54,484 nt of DNA from assembly GCF_001476285.1 (NCBI RefSeq), contig NZ_LDRU01000111.1:1-54484 (forward strand), read 5' to 3'. Positions within the stretch are counted from its first letter, which is position 1. Each line of letters opens with the position of its first letter. The notes under the pieces were generated by a model. The model saw only the letters and a list, made by a program, of their open reading frames with translations. It did not search any database and was not told the DNA's origin. The translations under genes were made by a program, and so were the position numbers. This DNA comes from Microbacterium testaceum. GTDB lineage: Bacteria; Actinomycetota; Actinomycetes; Actinomycetales; Microbacteriaceae. Shown here in pieces: positions 1-7,678 of the stretch.

Positions 1-39
1 CGTGACGACTCGCCGTGACGACTCGCCGTGACGACTCGG
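1..39. repeat. 13-bp tandem repeat, three copies
   Basis: The unit CGTGACGACTCGC occurs three times head to tail (1-13, 14-26 and 27-39, the last ending in G), and a decayed fourth copy begins at 40. The array touches the window edge and may extend further upstream. No function is evident. Confidence 0.85.
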
Positions 40-48
40 CGTGAAGAC

Positions 49-78
49 AACGGCCCCGCACCGAGGTGCGGGGCCGTT
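49..78 (-). terminator. Hairpin terminator of the PfpI gene
   Basis: A near-perfect inverted repeat with arms of about 13-14 bp (AACGGCCCCGCACC and its complement) lies 13 bases past the stop codon of the minus-strand PfpI gene. On that strand it is followed by the T-rich run GTTGTCTTC. It may act in both directions. Confidence 0.75.
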
Positions 79-91
79 CTGCTCGGGAGGG

Positions 92-640
92 TCAGGCCGT
101 CTGGCCCGCGTGGCGGCCCTCGGCGACCTCTTCCACGAGCTTGGCGTTGAACGCGGGCAGGTCGTCGGGGTTGCGGCTCGAGACGAGACCCTGGTCGACG
201 TGGACCTCCTCGTCGACCCACGTCGCTCCCGCGTTGCGCAGATCGGTCTGCAGCGTCGGGTAGCTGGTCAGCGTCCGACCCTTGAGGACGTCGGCCTCCG
301 TGAGGATCCACCCGCCGTGGCAGATGACGGCGACGGGCTTGTGCTGCTCGAAGAAGTCGCGAGTGAACGACACGGCATCCGTCACGATGCGGATGTCGTC
401 CGCGTTCTGGACGCCACCGGGAAGCACGAGGGCATCGAAGTCGTCGGCCGACGCCGAGGACACGTCGAGGTCGACCTTCTGCTGGTGGCCCTTCTCACCC
501 GTGATGCTGCCCTCGCTCGGCGAGACGAGCACGGCCTCCGCGCCCGCCGAGGTCACCGCCTCCCAGGGGCTGGTGAGCTCGCTGTCTTCGAAACCGTCGG
601 TGAGCAGGAATGCGATGCGCTTGCCGCTGAGATCGGTCAT
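92..640 (-). CDS. DJ-1/PfpI family protein (type 1 glutamine amidotransferase fold)
   Basis: A 182-residue cytosolic protein of the DJ-1/PfpI superfamily, the usual length for single-domain PfpI/YhbO proteins. The nucleophile elbow VICHGGW carries Cys107 and His108, and the conserved acidic partner is Glu18 in GFEDSEL. Family members are described as stress-protective proteins, proteases or glyoxalase/deglycase-type enzymes, so the exact reaction cannot be read from sequence. The ATG at 640 follows a purine-rich GAAAGAGAGAG stretch. It is monocistronic and ends in a hairpin. The family call is firm; the substrate is unknown. Confidence 0.9.
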   Translation of the reverse strand: MTDLSGKRIAFLLTDGFEDSELTSPWEAVTSAGAEAVLVSPSEGSITGEKGHQQKVDLDVSSASADDFDALVLPGGVQNADDIRIVTDAVSFTRDFFEQHKPVAVICHGGWILTEADVLKGRTLTSYPTLQTDLRNAGATWVDEEVHVDQGLVSSRNPDDLPAFNAKLVEEVAEGRHAGQTA

Positions 641-816
641 GGTTCGACTCTCTCTTTCTCGATCGGGATCTCTCCGCGCGGTGGACCGCGGGACCGTCCC
701 GACCGGGTTGTCGATCGGGGTGTTCCCACGCTATGAACGGCGGGACCGCCTCGAACGGGGGTTGCGGATGCCGAGGCCCGGCGTTACGGCGCGGCCCCGC
801 CTCGCGCTCACGGGCG

Positions 817-822
817 TAGCAT
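817..822 (+). promoter_or_regulatory. -10 box TAGCAT of the Cys-tailed microprotein
   Basis: TAGCAT ends 7 bases before the ATG at 830. This is the same geometry as several other apparently leaderless genes in the window. It favours ATG 830 over the in-frame ATG at 821, which lies inside the box. Confidence 0.5.
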
Positions 823-829
823 GGAGCGC

Positions 830-967
830 ATGTCCGGTGACACCACGTCTGACACGACCTCCGCTTCCAAGCCCGTTCTCACTCTCCTGAACGGCCCGGG
901 CGACGAGGCGCAGAAGTCGTCCCGTCCCGCGTCGCAGTGCTGCGGCGGGGGTTCCTGCTCGCTCTGA
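830..967 (+). CDS. 45-residue microprotein with a C-terminal CCGGGSC motif
   Basis: A short frame starting MSGDTTSDTT and ending SQCCGGGSCSL. The first two thirds are polar and probably disordered around a short hydrophobic stretch (PVLTLLNGPG). The only cysteines form a CCxxxxC cluster six residues from the end, typical of metal or Fe-S binding tails. An in-frame ATG at 821 would add three residues. It has its own candidate -10 box at 817 and runs convergently to the MFS exporter ending at 989. I do not recognise the family. Coding status is inferred from the promoter geometry and the cysteine pattern. Confidence 0.55.
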   Translation: MSGDTTSDTTSASKPVLTLLNGPGDEAQKSSRPASQCCGGGSCSL

Positions 968-988
968 GCAGACGGCGTTCGCCTCGCG

Positions 989-2467
989 TCAGTGGCCGAC
1001 GGGAGCGGATCCCTCGACCTGATCCGCGGGCTTGCGGATGACGAAGGCACCTGCGATGAGCGGGAGCGAGATGATCGCGGCGATCATGAACGCGGTGCGC
1101 GTGCCCGTGGCATCCGCCTCGATCCCCTCGACGGTCGCGGCCGACACGGACGACATCACCGTGATCAGGAGCGCGATGCCCGCCGCTCCCGCCACCTGCT
1201 GCACCGTTCCGACGACGGCTGAGCCGTAGGAGTAGAACCGGGGCTCGAGTGAGCCGAGCGAGGCCGTGAACAGCGGCGTGAACGACAGAGCGAGACCGAT
1301 CATCATGACGGTCTGCACCACGATCAGCAGAGCGAACGACGTTTCGGTTCCGACCGTCGTGTAGAACCACAGCGTGGCGCTGACGATGACGGCACCGGGG
1401 ACGAGGAGCACCTGCGTTCCGAACCGGTCGTAGATGCGTCCGATCACCGGGCCGGCGAGACCCATGACGAGCGAACCGGGCAGGACCGCGAGGCCCGTTT
1501 CGAGCGGGGTCTTACCCAGCACTGTCTGCAGGTACAGCGGGAGAAGCGTGATCGCGCCGAAGAATGCCAGCGACATCACACCCAGCTGGGCGACGGTCAG
1601 CGTGAACGCACCCGAGCGGAACACCCGAAGATCCAGAAGGGCGGAGTCGGTGCGCTGCAGGCGGATCTGACGCCAGATGAACGCGCCCAGGCCGAGCGCT
1701 CCGATCGTCAGGGCGGCGATCAGGGAAACGAGCGAGGTCGAGGCGGCATCCGGGTCGCCGCCGTGACCGCCGCCGATCTGGCTGAGACCGAAGACGAGGC
1801 CGCCGAAGCCGAGAGCCGACAGGATCACGGATGCCACATCGATCGGTGCCGTGCGGGTCTCGCCGAGGTTGTGGATCCAGCGCGCGCCGACGAACAGCGA
1901 GACGAGGGCGATCGGCAGAACGATCCCGAAGATCCAGTGCCAGCCGAGGGACTGCAGGATCAGGCCTGACATCGTCGGACCGATGGCCGGCGCGAGCGCC
2001 ATGACGATGCTGACGCGACCCATCATGCGGCCGCGGTGCTGCGGCGGCACGATCGTCATGATCGTCGTCATCAACAGCGGCATCATGATCGCGGTACCGG
2101 ACGCCTGGATCACCCGCGCGACCACGAGGAGCTCGAAGCCCGGCGACAGGAATGCCACGAGGGTTCCGGTCGAGAACAGCGTCATCGCGGTGATGAAGAC
2201 CTGTCGCGTGGTGAAGCGCTGCAGCAGGAACCCCGTGATCGGGATCACGACGGCCATCGTCAGCATGAACGCGGTGGTGAGCCACTGCGCGGAGACCGCG
2301 GTGATGCCGAGATCGCGGATGAGGAACGGGATCGCGACGTTCATCGTCGTCTCGTTCAGCATCGCCACGAATGCGGCGGTGAGCAGCAGCCAGATCACGC
2401 GGCTCTGCGCGGTCGTGACGCCCGAGGCGGTGGTCGGGGGTGCGGTGGTGGTGCCGGGGGCGGCCAT
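989..2467 (-). CDS. MFS multidrug exporter, DHA2 (EmrB/QacA) family, 14 TM
   Basis: A 492-residue inner-membrane proton-coupled exporter. It begins with a short polar tail and then alternating hydrophobic segments consistent with the 14-helix DHA2 layout. The antiporter motif C region reads ALAPAIGPTMSGLI near residues 165-180, followed by LGWHWIFGIVLP, typical of EmrB-like proteins. The ATG at 2467 is chosen because AAAGGA lies 7 bases before it; an open frame continues upstream to 2530 but that part looks non-coding. It is divergent from the ABC exporter at 2663. No regulator is adjacent, so the substrate is unknown. Confidence 0.9.
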   Translation of the reverse strand: MAAPGTTTAPPTTASGVTTAQSRVIWLLLTAAFVAMLNETTMNVAIPFLIRDLGITAVSAQWLTTAFMLTMAVVIPITGFLLQRFTTRQVFITAMTLFSTGTLVAFLSPGFELLVVARVIQASGTAIMMPLLMTTIMTIVPPQHRGRMMGRVSIVMALAPAIGPTMSGLILQSLGWHWIFGIVLPIALVSLFVGARWIHNLGETRTAPIDVASVILSALGFGGLVFGLSQIGGGHGGDPDAASTSLVSLIAALTIGALGLGAFIWRQIRLQRTDSALLDLRVFRSGAFTLTVAQLGVMSLAFFGAITLLPLYLQTVLGKTPLETGLAVLPGSLVMGLAGPVIGRIYDRFGTQVLLVPGAVIVSATLWFYTTVGTETSFALLIVVQTVMMIGLALSFTPLFTASLGSLEPRFYSYGSAVVGTVQQVAGAAGIALLITVMSSVSAATVEGIEADATGTRTAFMIAAIISLPLIAGAFVIRKPADQVEGSAPVGH

Positions 2468-2649
2468 GACGAGGTCCTTTGCGTGCGGGGGGCTTCGTGG
2501 CGCCGGAACGGCGACGTGCTTCGGTGGCAACGGTGTCCACCGGCGAGATATTCCACCGTCGAAGGAATTCGACGAAAGAGATGCGGGCCACCGAGCCTAG
2601 CCGCTGGGCCGCGGGCCGAGCGGCGAGAGCCGATGTCGGTGAGCGGACG

Positions 2650-2655
2650 TAGGCT
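2650..2655 (+). promoter_or_regulatory. -10 box TAGGCT of the ABC exporter
   Basis: TAGGCT lies 7 bases before the ATG at 2663, implying a leaderless transcript. It supports 2663 over the in-frame ATGs at 2633 and 2690. Confidence 0.5.
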
Positions 2656-2662
2656 GGCCCGC

Positions 2663-4606
2663 ATGGGCCCAGGTGGAGTCGGCGGAAGCATGTTCCGCGG
2701 TGTCGATGCGGCCGAGCAGCGTCGACGCAACGCTCAGGCGCCCCGTGTCGCGAACCTCGGGAAGCGCGTCGTCGACCTCTTCCGGCCCTACCGGGGACGG
2801 ATCGCGATCACGGTGCTGCTCGTGATCGTGGCGTCGGCGGTCGGCGTCATCCCGCCCTTGCTCGTGCAGCGCATCTTCGACGACGCGCTCTTCCCGATCG
2901 ACGGCACGCCGCCGGACCTTCGTCTGCTCACCGTTCTCGTGAGCGTCATGATCGCGTTGTTCCTGCTCTCGGCGGGATTGAACGTGGCGCAGACGTGGTT
3001 CACCGCCACGGTCGGGAACCGCGTCACCGGCGACCTGCGCACCCGGCTGTTCGATCACCTGCAGGCGATGGAGCTCGGCTTCTTCACCCGCACGAAGACC
3101 GGCGTGATCCAGTCGCGGCTGCAGAACGACGTCGGGGGTGTGTCCGGCGTGCTCACCAACACCGTCACGAGCATCCTGGGCAACGCGGTCACCGTCATCG
3201 CCTCGCTCGTGGCCATGATCCTCATCGATTGGCGGCTCACGCTGATCGCCGTCGCCCTCATGCCGTTCCTCATCTTCGTGCAGCGGCGCGTGGGACAGGT
3301 GCGCGCGCGGATCGCGGGCGAGACCCAGGAGTCGCTGTCCGAGCTCTCCGCGATCACGCAAGAGACGTTGAGCGTGTCCGGCATCCTGCTGTCCAAGTCG
3401 TTCAACCGGCAACGAACGGAGTCCGCCCGTTTCGACGCCGAGAACGACAACCAGGTCCACCTCCAGGTGCGGCGCGCGATGAGCGGGCAGGGCTTCTTCG
3501 CGGTGGTCCAGGTCATCATGTCGAGCGTTCCCGCCGTGATCTACCTCGTCGCCGGCTTCCTGATCGCCGGGGGGACCGGGGCGATCACCGCGGGCACCAT
3601 CGTGGCGTTCACGACGGTCCAGGCTCGCCTGCTCATGCCGCTCATGGGGCTCATGCGCGTGGCGCTCGACGTGCAGACATCGTCCGCGCTGTTCGCGCGC
3701 ATCTTCGAGTACCTCGACCTGCGTCCCGCGATCGTCGACGCGCCCGACGCGTTGCCCGTGTCCGCCGCCCCCGGGCCGCTGGGGCGGATCGAGTTCCGCG
3801 ATGTCGAGTTCCGCTACCCCGATGCGCCCGCGCATGCGCGTCCCACTCTCGACGGTGTGTCGTTCGCGGTCGAGCCCGGACAGCACGTCGCCTTCGTCGG
3901 ACCGTCGGGGGCGGGGAAGACGACGATCCTTTATCTGACCCCCCGGATGTACGAGGCGAGTGCGGGATCGGTGATGTTCTCGGGGGCGGATGTGCGCACG
4001 CTCGACCGGGCGTCGATCATCGACGAGATCGGGATCGTGTCGCAGGAGACCTATCTCTTCCACGCGACCGTGCGCGACAACCTCCGTTACGCGCGCCCCG
4101 ACGCGACCGACGAAGAGATCGAGGCCGCGTGCCGCGCCGCGAACATCCATCACGTGATCGCCGGGTTCGAGGCGGGATACGACACCGTCGTCGGAGAGCG
4201 CGGATACCGCCTGTCCGGCGGCGAGAAGCAGCGCATCGCCATTGCGCGCGTGCTCCTGAAAGACCCCCCGGTGCTTCTCCTCGACGAAGCGACGAGCGCT
4301 CTCGACACGGTGTCGGAGCGGATCGTGCAGGAGGCGCTCGAGACCGCCTCCCACGGCCGGACGACCCTGTCGATCGCCCATCGGTTGTCCACGGTGATCG
4401 GGGCAGATCGAATCCACGTCGTGGATGCGGGGCGCATCGTCGAGTCGGGCACGCACGCCGAGCTCCTCGCCGCGGGGGGACTCTACGCGAGCCTCGCGGC
4501 CGAACAGCTCGCCGCCTCGTTCGTGTTGGCGGAGGAGGAGCGGGATGCCGCCGGCCTCGCCCGCGCGGCGCTGCCGGCCCGGCGGGCCGACGAGGCTCCC
4601 GCCTAG
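2663..4606 (+). CDS. Type I ABC exporter, fused permease and ATPase (MsbA/BmrA-like)
   Basis: A 647-residue ABC half-transporter. A glycine-rich N-terminal tail is followed by a six-helix exporter domain (about residues 35-330) and a nucleotide-binding domain. The ATPase site is complete: Walker A GPSGAGKTT near 413, ABC signature LSGGEKQR near 517, Walker B VLLLDEATSALD near 540 and H-loop AHRLS. It should work as a homodimer exporting lipids or drugs; the substrate cannot be inferred. The start is set by the leaderless -10 box at 2650. It runs alone, with a palindromic repeat region downstream. Confidence 0.93.
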   Translation: MGPGGVGGSMFRGVDAAEQRRRNAQAPRVANLGKRVVDLFRPYRGRIAITVLLVIVASAVGVIPPLLVQRIFDDALFPIDGTPPDLRLLTVLVSVMIALFLLSAGLNVAQTWFTATVGNRVTGDLRTRLFDHLQAMELGFFTRTKTGVIQSRLQNDVGGVSGVLTNTVTSILGNAVTVIASLVAMILIDWRLTLIAVALMPFLIFVQRRVGQVRARIAGETQESLSELSAITQETLSVSGILLSKSFNRQRTESARFDAENDNQVHLQVRRAMSGQGFFAVVQVIMSSVPAVIYLVAGFLIAGGTGAITAGTIVAFTTVQARLLMPLMGLMRVALDVQTSSALFARIFEYLDLRPAIVDAPDALPVSAAPGPLGRIEFRDVEFRYPDAPAHARPTLDGVSFAVEPGQHVAFVGPSGAGKTTILYLTPRMYEASAGSVMFSGADVRTLDRASIIDEIGIVSQETYLFHATVRDNLRYARPDATDEEIEAACRAANIHHVIAGFEAGYDTVVGERGYRLSGGEKQRIAIARVLLKDPPVLLLDEATSALDTVSERIVQEALETASHGRTTLSIAHRLSTVIGADRIHVVDAGRIVESGTHAELLAAGGLYASLAAEQLAASFVLAEEERDAAGLARAALPARRADEAPA

Positions 4607-4687
4607 GAGCAGTCTGCCGTCGTGACGCGCGTGCACCCCGCCGTGCCCCCTCCGCTGACTTGGGCCATACGTCCGTTCACGCGCTGT

Positions 4688-4755
4688 TGCGCCGAGCATT
4701 CGGCGCACGTCAGTGCCTCCACGAGCCCCGTGCGCCGAACGCTCGGCGCACGTCA
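4688..4755. repeat. Paired palindromic repeats (copies A and B)
   Basis: Copy A (4688-4712) and copy B (4731-4755) share TGCGCCGA-NNNN-TCGGCGCACGTCA with 3 differences in 25 bases. Each is itself a hairpin, and A can also pair with B over 20 bases with one mismatch. The core GCATTCGGCGCA of copy A recurs at 34499. They fill the gap between two convergent genes; any terminator role is a guess. Confidence 0.8.
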
Positions 4756-4800
4756 CGGGATGATCCTCGCCGAGGATCTCGCGCGTCAAGGACGGGAGCG

Positions 4801-5697
4801 TCAGCCGGGCAGCGACTCGAGGAACGCCTCGAGAGCGATGCGATACGCGGGATCAGGGTGCGTCTCGGCGATGCGGAGCAGCGGCGGGAGATCGAGCGTG
4901 CGGATCAGCGCTCCGCGCTGCGCGATCGCGGCGTCCGCCCCGGCCGCGCGCAGCACCGCGATGCCCTCGCCGAGGGCTTCGAGGTAATCGCGCAGCACGT
5001 CGAGCTCGCCGAGGCGCTGCGTGATCGACCCCCCGTCGCGGCGCTGCCGCCACTCGACGATGACGTCGGGGATCACGTCGAACGCCTCGGCGCTCGTGTA
5101 CATCCGCTGCGCCAGCACCTGGTCCTCGTAGTACCGTCCCTCGGGGAAGCGAAGATCGTGCTCGCGCCAGAAGGCCGTGCGGCTCAGCTTCGACCACGCG
5201 ACGATGTTCCCGGATGCCGCGGGGTGCGCCGCGAGGGTGGTCCGCTCGCGCGCCGGGTCGGTGGCGGCCGTGACCCAGGGCTGGACCTCGCCCGGGGTGT
5301 AACCAGGGCCCTCGGCATCCGGTCGAAGGCGTACGTACGCTCCCACCACGAAATCGCTGCTCGTGTGATCGAGCGTGTTCGCCAGCTGGGTCAGGGCGTC
5401 GGGTCGGAGGAGGTCGTCGGCGTCGAGGAAGGCGGTGTAGGGCGTCTCGACCCGCTCGAGTCCCGTGTTCCGCGCTGCGCCGAGTCCTCGTTGCGTCTCG
5501 TGGCGGACGACCCGGAAGCGCGGGTCGGCGGCTGCCGCGTCCGCGAACAGATGCCGGGTGTCGTCGGTGGAGGCGTCGTCGACGAGTACCGCGGTCCAGT
5601 GTCGATGCGTCTGCGCGCGGAGGGAGTCGAGGGCCTCTCCGGCGTAGTCGGCGACGTTGAAGCCGGGGATGATGACGGTGACGCCGGTGGTGCTCAC
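4801..5697 (-). CDS. Family 2 glycosyltransferase (GT-A fold)
   Basis: A 298-residue protein opening with the GT2 signature GVTVIIPGFNVADY, then LVDDASTDDT and the metal-binding DxD region FLDADDLL near residue 95. There is no transmembrane segment, so it is probably a cytosolic or membrane-associated sugar transferase acting on envelope glycans; donor and acceptor are unknown. The GTG start overlaps the cysteine desulfurase stop by 4 bp (GTGA). It is therefore the last gene of the NAD operon, an odd partner for NAD synthesis, perhaps only sharing the transcript. A hairpin-rich spacer follows. Confidence 0.85.
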   Translation of the reverse strand: MSTTGVTVIIPGFNVADYAGEALDSLRAQTHRHWTAVLVDDASTDDTRHLFADAAAADPRFRVVRHETQRGLGAARNTGLERVETPYTAFLDADDLLRPDALTQLANTLDHTSSDFVVGAYVRLRPDAEGPGYTPGEVQPWVTAATDPARERTTLAAHPAASGNIVAWSKLSRTAFWREHDLRFPEGRYYEDQVLAQRMYTSAEAFDVIPDVIVEWRQRRDGGSITQRLGELDVLRDYLEALGEGIAVLRAAGADAAIAQRGALIRTLDLPPLLRIAETHPDPAYRIALEAFLESLPG

Positions 5698-6824
5698 TCG
5701 GGCGATCCTACGGCGGTCACGGCAGCCTGGACCGCTCGGGCGACCGGTTCCAAGGAAGCCGTCAGTCCGTGCGGGAACGTGAACCTGACCGCGGTGCGCG
5801 CGTCGTCGTGGGGGAGACCGAGCGCCAGGAGGACGTGCGAGGCTTCGTCGCTCCCCGCGGCGCATGCCGACCCACTGGACGACACGATGCCGCGACGTTC
5901 CAGTTCGAGCAGGACGGTTTCGCCGTTCGTGCCCGGGAAGACGAAGCTCGCGGTGCCCGGGAGGCGCCGAGACGGGTGCCCGGTGAGCCGCGCACCGGGG
6001 ACGAGATCGAGCACCCGCGCGACGAACTCGTCGCGCAGACCCGAGACCCGCTCGGCTTCGTCGGTGCGCTCGGCCTCGGCGAGTTCCAGCGCGCGGGCGA
6101 TCGCGACCGCGCCCGCGACGTCGGGGGTGCCGGACCGCCGACCGCGTTCCTGCCCACCGCCGTGCAGCAGAGGCTCGAAAGGGAGCCGACCCCGCACGGC
6201 GAGGATCCCGGTGCCCTTCGGGGCGCCGATCTTGTGCCCGGCGACCGTGAGCGCGTCGGCACCGAGGCCGGCGAGCGGAAGCCACCCCGCGGCCTGGACG
6301 GCGTCGAGGTGCACGGGGACGCGGCGGTCGTGGGCGACGGCGACGAGAGCGGTGGCATTCTGGACCGTGCCGATCTCGTTGTTCGCGTACCCGACGCTCA
6401 CCAGCGCGGTGTCATCGCGGAGCTCGCCGGCGAGCGTATCGGGAGTCAGGGTGCCGGTCGCATCGACCCGGGCGTGCGTGACGTCGACTCCGTGCAGACG
6501 AGCGAGGTAGTCCGCTGACGCGAGCACGGACTCGTGTTCGATCGCGGTCGTGACGAGGTGCTTCTTGCCGGAGCCGAGCACGAGTCCCTTGATGGCGGCG
6601 TTGTTGGACTCGGTGCCGCCGGATGTGAAGAGGATGTCGCTCGTCCGCATCCCGAGCACTCCGGCGACGCGTGATCGCGCGTCGTCCAGGGCGGATGCCG
6701 CCGCCTCGCCGACCTCGTGATGACTCGACGGATTGCCGAAGAACCGCGTGAGGTAGGGCGCCATGGCCTCGAGCACCTCGGGGCGCACGGGGGTCGTGGC
6801 GGCGTTGTCGAGGTAGAGGCTCAC
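5694..6824 (-). CDS. Cysteine desulfurase, NifS/IscS-like, NAD-operon type
   Basis: A 376-residue PLP enzyme that takes sulfur from cysteine to make a persulfide for Fe-S cluster assembly. It opens YLDNAATTPV. The PLP lysine lies in GHKIGAPKGTG (about Lys197), and the catalytic cysteine is in SSGSACAAG near residue 320. It starts with GTG overlapping the nadC stop by 4 bp. Its place behind nadA, nadB and nadC matches the nifS-nad arrangement known in Bacillus, where the desulfurase supports the 4Fe-4S enzyme NadA. That role is inferred here from position. Confidence 0.92.
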   Translation of the reverse strand: MSLYLDNAATTPVRPEVLEAMAPYLTRFFGNPSSHHEVGEAAASALDDARSRVAGVLGMRTSDILFTSGGTESNNAAIKGLVLGSGKKHLVTTAIEHESVLASADYLARLHGVDVTHARVDATGTLTPDTLAGELRDDTALVSVGYANNEIGTVQNATALVAVAHDRRVPVHLDAVQAAGWLPLAGLGADALTVAGHKIGAPKGTGILAVRGRLPFEPLLHGGGQERGRRSGTPDVAGAVAIARALELAEAERTDEAERVSGLRDEFVARVLDLVPGARLTGHPSRRLPGTASFVFPGTNGETVLLELERRGIVSSSGSACAAGSDEASHVLLALGLPHDDARTAVRFTFPHGLTASLEPVARAVQAAVTAVGSPE

Positions 6825-7678
6825 GCCGTCTCGATCTGGATGTCCAGGCCCAGGTCGAGCGCGGGAGCGGAGTGGGTGAGAGCGCCGACCGAGATGACGT
6901 CGACGCCCGTTTCGGCGATGGCGCGGACGGTGTCGAGCGTCACGCCGCCCGACGCTTCGACCTGAGCCGCGCCGGCGATGCGGGCGACGCCGAGACGCAG
7001 GTCGTCGAGGGAGAAGTTGTCGAGCATGATCGTGCCGACGCCGGCGGCCAGCACCGCGTCGATCTGGTCGAGCCGGTCGACCTCGACCTCGACGTGCGTG
7101 GTGTGGGGGAGGCGGGCGATCGCGCCCTCGAGCGCCTGCGTGACGGACAGCCCTCCGCAGGTGAGCACGGCGAGGTGGTTGTCCTTGGCCATGACCGCGT
7201 CGGAGAGCGAGAAGCGGTGGTTGTGTCCTCCGCCGTCACGCACCGCCTGACGCTCGATCGCGCGCAGGCCCGGCGTGGTCTTGCGCGTGTCGACGATGCG
7301 GGCGCCGGTGTGCGCGACCTCGGCGACGTATCGGCTGGTCAGCGTGGCGATGCCGGACATCCGCTGCACGAAGTTGAGCCCGATGCGCTCGGCGGTGAGC
7401 ACGGCGCGCGCGGGACCGGAGACCGTCGCGAGCGTGTCACCCGGGGCGAACCGCTCGCCGTCGCCCACGTGCTGTTCGACGACGATCGAAGGATCGGTGA
7501 GGGTGAACGCGGCGGCGAACACCGCCGCGCCGCTGAAGACACCGTCGACGCGGGCGACGAGGGCGGCGCGGGCGACGGCATCAGCGGGGATGAGCGTCTC
7601 GCTCGTCAGGTCGCCCCAGGGGGCGTCCTCGGTCAGAGCGGCCGAGACGACACGTTCGATGGCGGCACGGGTCAGCAT
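6821..7678 (-). CDS. nadC: Nicotinate-nucleotide pyrophosphorylase (quinolinate phosphoribosyltransferase)
   Basis: A 285-residue enzyme converting quinolinate and PRPP to nicotinate mononucleotide, third step of de novo NAD synthesis. Family marks include EDAPWGDLTSE near the N-terminus, NFVQRMSGIATLT, DTRKTTPGLR, RDGGGHNHRFSLSDAV and the C-terminal barrel strands EVEVDRLDQ, MLDNFS, EASGGV and ISVGALTHS. The ATG at 7678 sits inside the end of nadB (7-bp overlap), showing translational coupling. Length is standard. The product feeds NAD synthesis together with NadA and NadB encoded just upstream. Confidence 0.97.
   Translation of the reverse strand: MLTRAAIERVVSAALTEDAPWGDLTSETLIPADAVARAALVARVDGVFSGAAVFAAAFTLTDPSIVVEQHVGDGERFAPGDTLATVSGPARAVLTAERIGLNFVQRMSGIATLTSRYVAEVAHTGARIVDTRKTTPGLRAIERQAVRDGGGHNHRFSLSDAVMAKDNHLAVLTCGGLSVTQALEGAIARLPHTTHVEVEVDRLDQIDAVLAAGVGTIMLDNFSLDDLRLGVARIAGAAQVEASGGVTLDTVRAIAETGVDVISVGALTHSAPALDLGLDIQIETA

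Noticed and set aside
2597..4789. Long open frame opposite the ABC exporter
   Set aside because: It is an antisense shadow of a GC3-biased gene, with a low-complexity Arg/His/Glu-rich product and no motif. The same holds for the long frames at 2995-6510 (+) and 17810-19987 (-).
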